In this document: positions 62,844 to 64,000 of the stretch, one piece after another
How the letters are laid out: each line of letters opens with the position of its first letter
How positions within the stretch are numbered: position 1 is the first letter of the stretch
Assembly (NCBI RefSeq): GCF_000607165.1
Contig: NZ_JFZG01000027.1
Span: forward strand, 1 to 64,000
Length of the DNA stretch: 64,000 nt
Reading direction: 5' to 3'
Source: Ralstonia pickettii
GTDB taxonomy: Bacteria > Pseudomonadota > Gammaproteobacteria > Burkholderiales > Burkholderiaceae
Program-made: the position numbers and the translations under genes
The notes under the pieces: model-generated
Seen by the model: only the letters and a program-made list of their open reading frames with translations
Database searches by the model: none
Told to the model about the DNA's origin: nothing

Positions 62844-64000
62844 GAAGCGCTTCCGGTATGCGCGCGGCCCTGTGCGGTCGGCGCAGTGGTCTTGTTATCG
62901 GGATAAGCGTTGGGTGCGTCGTCGCGCCAGCCGCCGCCCACGGCCTTGTACAACGCAACCCAGGCCTGCGCGCGTTCAAGCTTGACGGCTGCCAGCGATT
63001 GCGAAGCCTGCAACGCCGTACGCCGCACGTCTTCCAGCTGCAGCAGGCTGCCCGCGCCCAGGCGGTAGCGGGCGTTGGACGCTTCCAGCACCTTTGCGTA
63101 TTGGGCATCGGCCATCGTGGCTGCGTCGACACGGCGGTCGGAAGCGTCCAGGCGCACCAGTGCATCTTCCACTTCCTGCACCGCTTGACGCACCTTGCTG
63201 CGATAGCTGGCCAGCGCTTGGTCGTAACGGGCGCGCGCCGTTTCCACGCGCGCCGCGCCCGTGCCGCCGTCAAAGATCGGCAATGACACCGACGGCCCGA
63301 ACGACCAGGACTTGCTTGTCAACGATTGCCCGCCAAGGCGGTACGAATTGATGCCGATGGTGCCCGCCAGCGTGATCGACGGCAAACGGCTCGCGACCGC
63401 CACACCGATATCGGCGCTTGCTCCCGCAACCGCGCGCTCTGCCGACGACACATCCGGCCGTTGCGACAGCACCTGCGCCGGCACATCGGGCACGCCCGCA
63501 TCGGGCGGTGCCGGAATCTGCGCGCTGGCCTTGGACAGCAACCCGTTCAGCGCATCGTGATCCATGCCGGTGAGCGTGACGAGCTTGTCGATGCCCTGCG
63601 CACATTGCGCACGCTGGCCTTCCAGCGCATTGAGGGCATCGCCCACCGTGGCTTGCGCTTGTGCAAAATCAGCCGGCGCGACAAAGCCCGCGCGGAATTT
63701 ACGTTCAGTGAGTTGCAGCGTTTCCTGCCGGGACGACAGCGTTGCCGCGCCGATGTTGACCAGCGCCTCGCACTCGCGTTGCTGCAAATAAGCATTGGCC
63801 ACTTCGGCGGCGAGCGATACGCGCGCGTCGTGCCAGTCGGCTTCACTGGCAGTCAGACGCGCATCGGCACCTTCCAGGCTGCGGCGTTTACCGCCGAAGA
63901 GATCGATCTCCCACGACGCATCGGCCTGCGCCGCCAAGGTGGTGATCGTGCCCAAACCCAGGGTCGGATTCAGCGCCCCCGCAGACACCCCACCCGCACC
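62840..64000 (-). CDS. Outer-membrane efflux factor, NodT/OprM type (partial)
   Basis: The visible 386 codons are the C-terminal part of a TolC-superfamily protein; the frame stays open to the window edge, so the N-terminus and start lie beyond 64000. Motifs include SWEIDLFGGKRRSLEGADAR, VSLAAEVANAYLQQRECEAL, DVPAQVLSQRPDVSSAERAV and LPIFDGGTGAARVETARARY, typical of NodT-type factors. It forms the outer-membrane channel of the pump encoded downstream and is the first of the three genes in this window. Confidence 0.92.
   Translation of the reverse strand, partial: GAGGVSAGALNPTLGLGTITTLAAQADASWEIDLFGGKRRSLEGADARLTASEADWHDARVSLAAEVANAYLQQRECEALVNIGAATLSSRQETLQLTERKFRAGFVAPADFAQAQATVGDALNALEGQRAQCAQGIDKLVTLTGMDHDALNGLLSKASAQIPAPPDAGVPDVPAQVLSQRPDVSSAERAVAGASADIGVAVASRLPSITLAGTIGINSYRLGGQSLTSKSWSFGPSVSLPIFDGGTGAARVETARARYDQALASYRSKVRQAVQEVEDALVRLDASDRRVDAATMADAQYAKVLEASNARYRLGAGSLLQLEDVRRTALQASQSLAAVKLERAQAWVALYKAVGGGWRDDAPNAYPDNKTTAPTAQGRAHTGSAS

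Noticed and set aside
1-64000. CRISPR arrays, tRNA/rRNA genes, insertion sequences, prophage
   Set aside because: No spaced direct repeats, no tRNA/rRNA-like sequence and no transposase or phage proteins were recognised in either strand.

Overview
The window looks like a high-GC betaproteobacterial replicon of the Ralstonia group. The most specific clue is a perfect TTCG-N16-TTCG hrpII-type box upstream of an ankyrin/lipase-like protein with a Ser/Arg-rich N-terminus. That promoter type is known for HrpB-controlled type III effectors of the Ralstonia solanacearum species complex. The many IclR/LysR-controlled aromatic and sugar-acid catabolic clusters fit a secondary chromosome or megaplasmid, but that is inference. 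I saw no rRNA, tRNA, CRISPR or insertion sequence.

Layout. 205-4961: assorted genes (secreted hypothetical, DUF4337 membrane protein, sterol desaturase-type hydroxylase, DUF985 cupin, a candidate 43-aa protein, tartronate semialdehyde reductase). 5028-19166: a run of 14 genes on the minus strand, nearly all closely spaced or overlapping. In transcription order these are a small HTH-like protein, Rieske oxygenase, SDR, cupin, alpha/beta hydrolase, IclR regulator, atypical SDR, ThDP enzyme, aspartate-dehydrogenase-like enzyme, aldehyde dehydrogenase, extradiol-type VOC dioxygenase, VanB-type reductase, porin and MFS transporter. It reads as a complete uptake and ring-cleavage pathway for an unidentified aromatic. 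19349-27288: TetR/AraC divergent pair with tandem operators, small enzymes, a candidate structured small RNA with a clear terminator, LysR, epoxide-hydrolase-like protein, D-amino acid aminotransferase and GNAT proteins.

27307-35084: a branched-chain-type ABC importer (LivF, a LivM-LivG fusion, LivH; no binding protein nearby), an IclR regulator, and a divergent MBL hydrolase / FAD monooxygenase / DUF2783 operon. 35129-37091: an RtcB-PrfH ribosome-repair module with a short leader ORF upstream and a frameshift in prfH. 37088-44240: aldo/keto reductase and a KdgR-regulated hexuronate cluster (kduI, kduD, kdgT) that continues into an NTF2-like protein, an SDR and a fumarylacetoacetate-hydrolase-fold enzyme. 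Together these suggest a non-phosphorylating route for 2-keto-3-deoxygluconate.

44244-56044: LysR and an AAHS transporter, hmgA and fahA (homogentisate degradation) separated by a large inverted-repeat element, a PaiB-like protein, an acyl-CoA dehydrogenase with a divergent LysR, and metR/metE with a canonical MetR box. 56181-58539: the predicted type III effector. 58594-64000: a tripartite RND efflux operon (inner-membrane pump, lipoprotein adaptor, outer-membrane factor) that runs off the window end.

Starts were chosen by ribosome binding site, overlap with the upstream gene and family length. Function calls come from motif recognition by eye; no database search was run.
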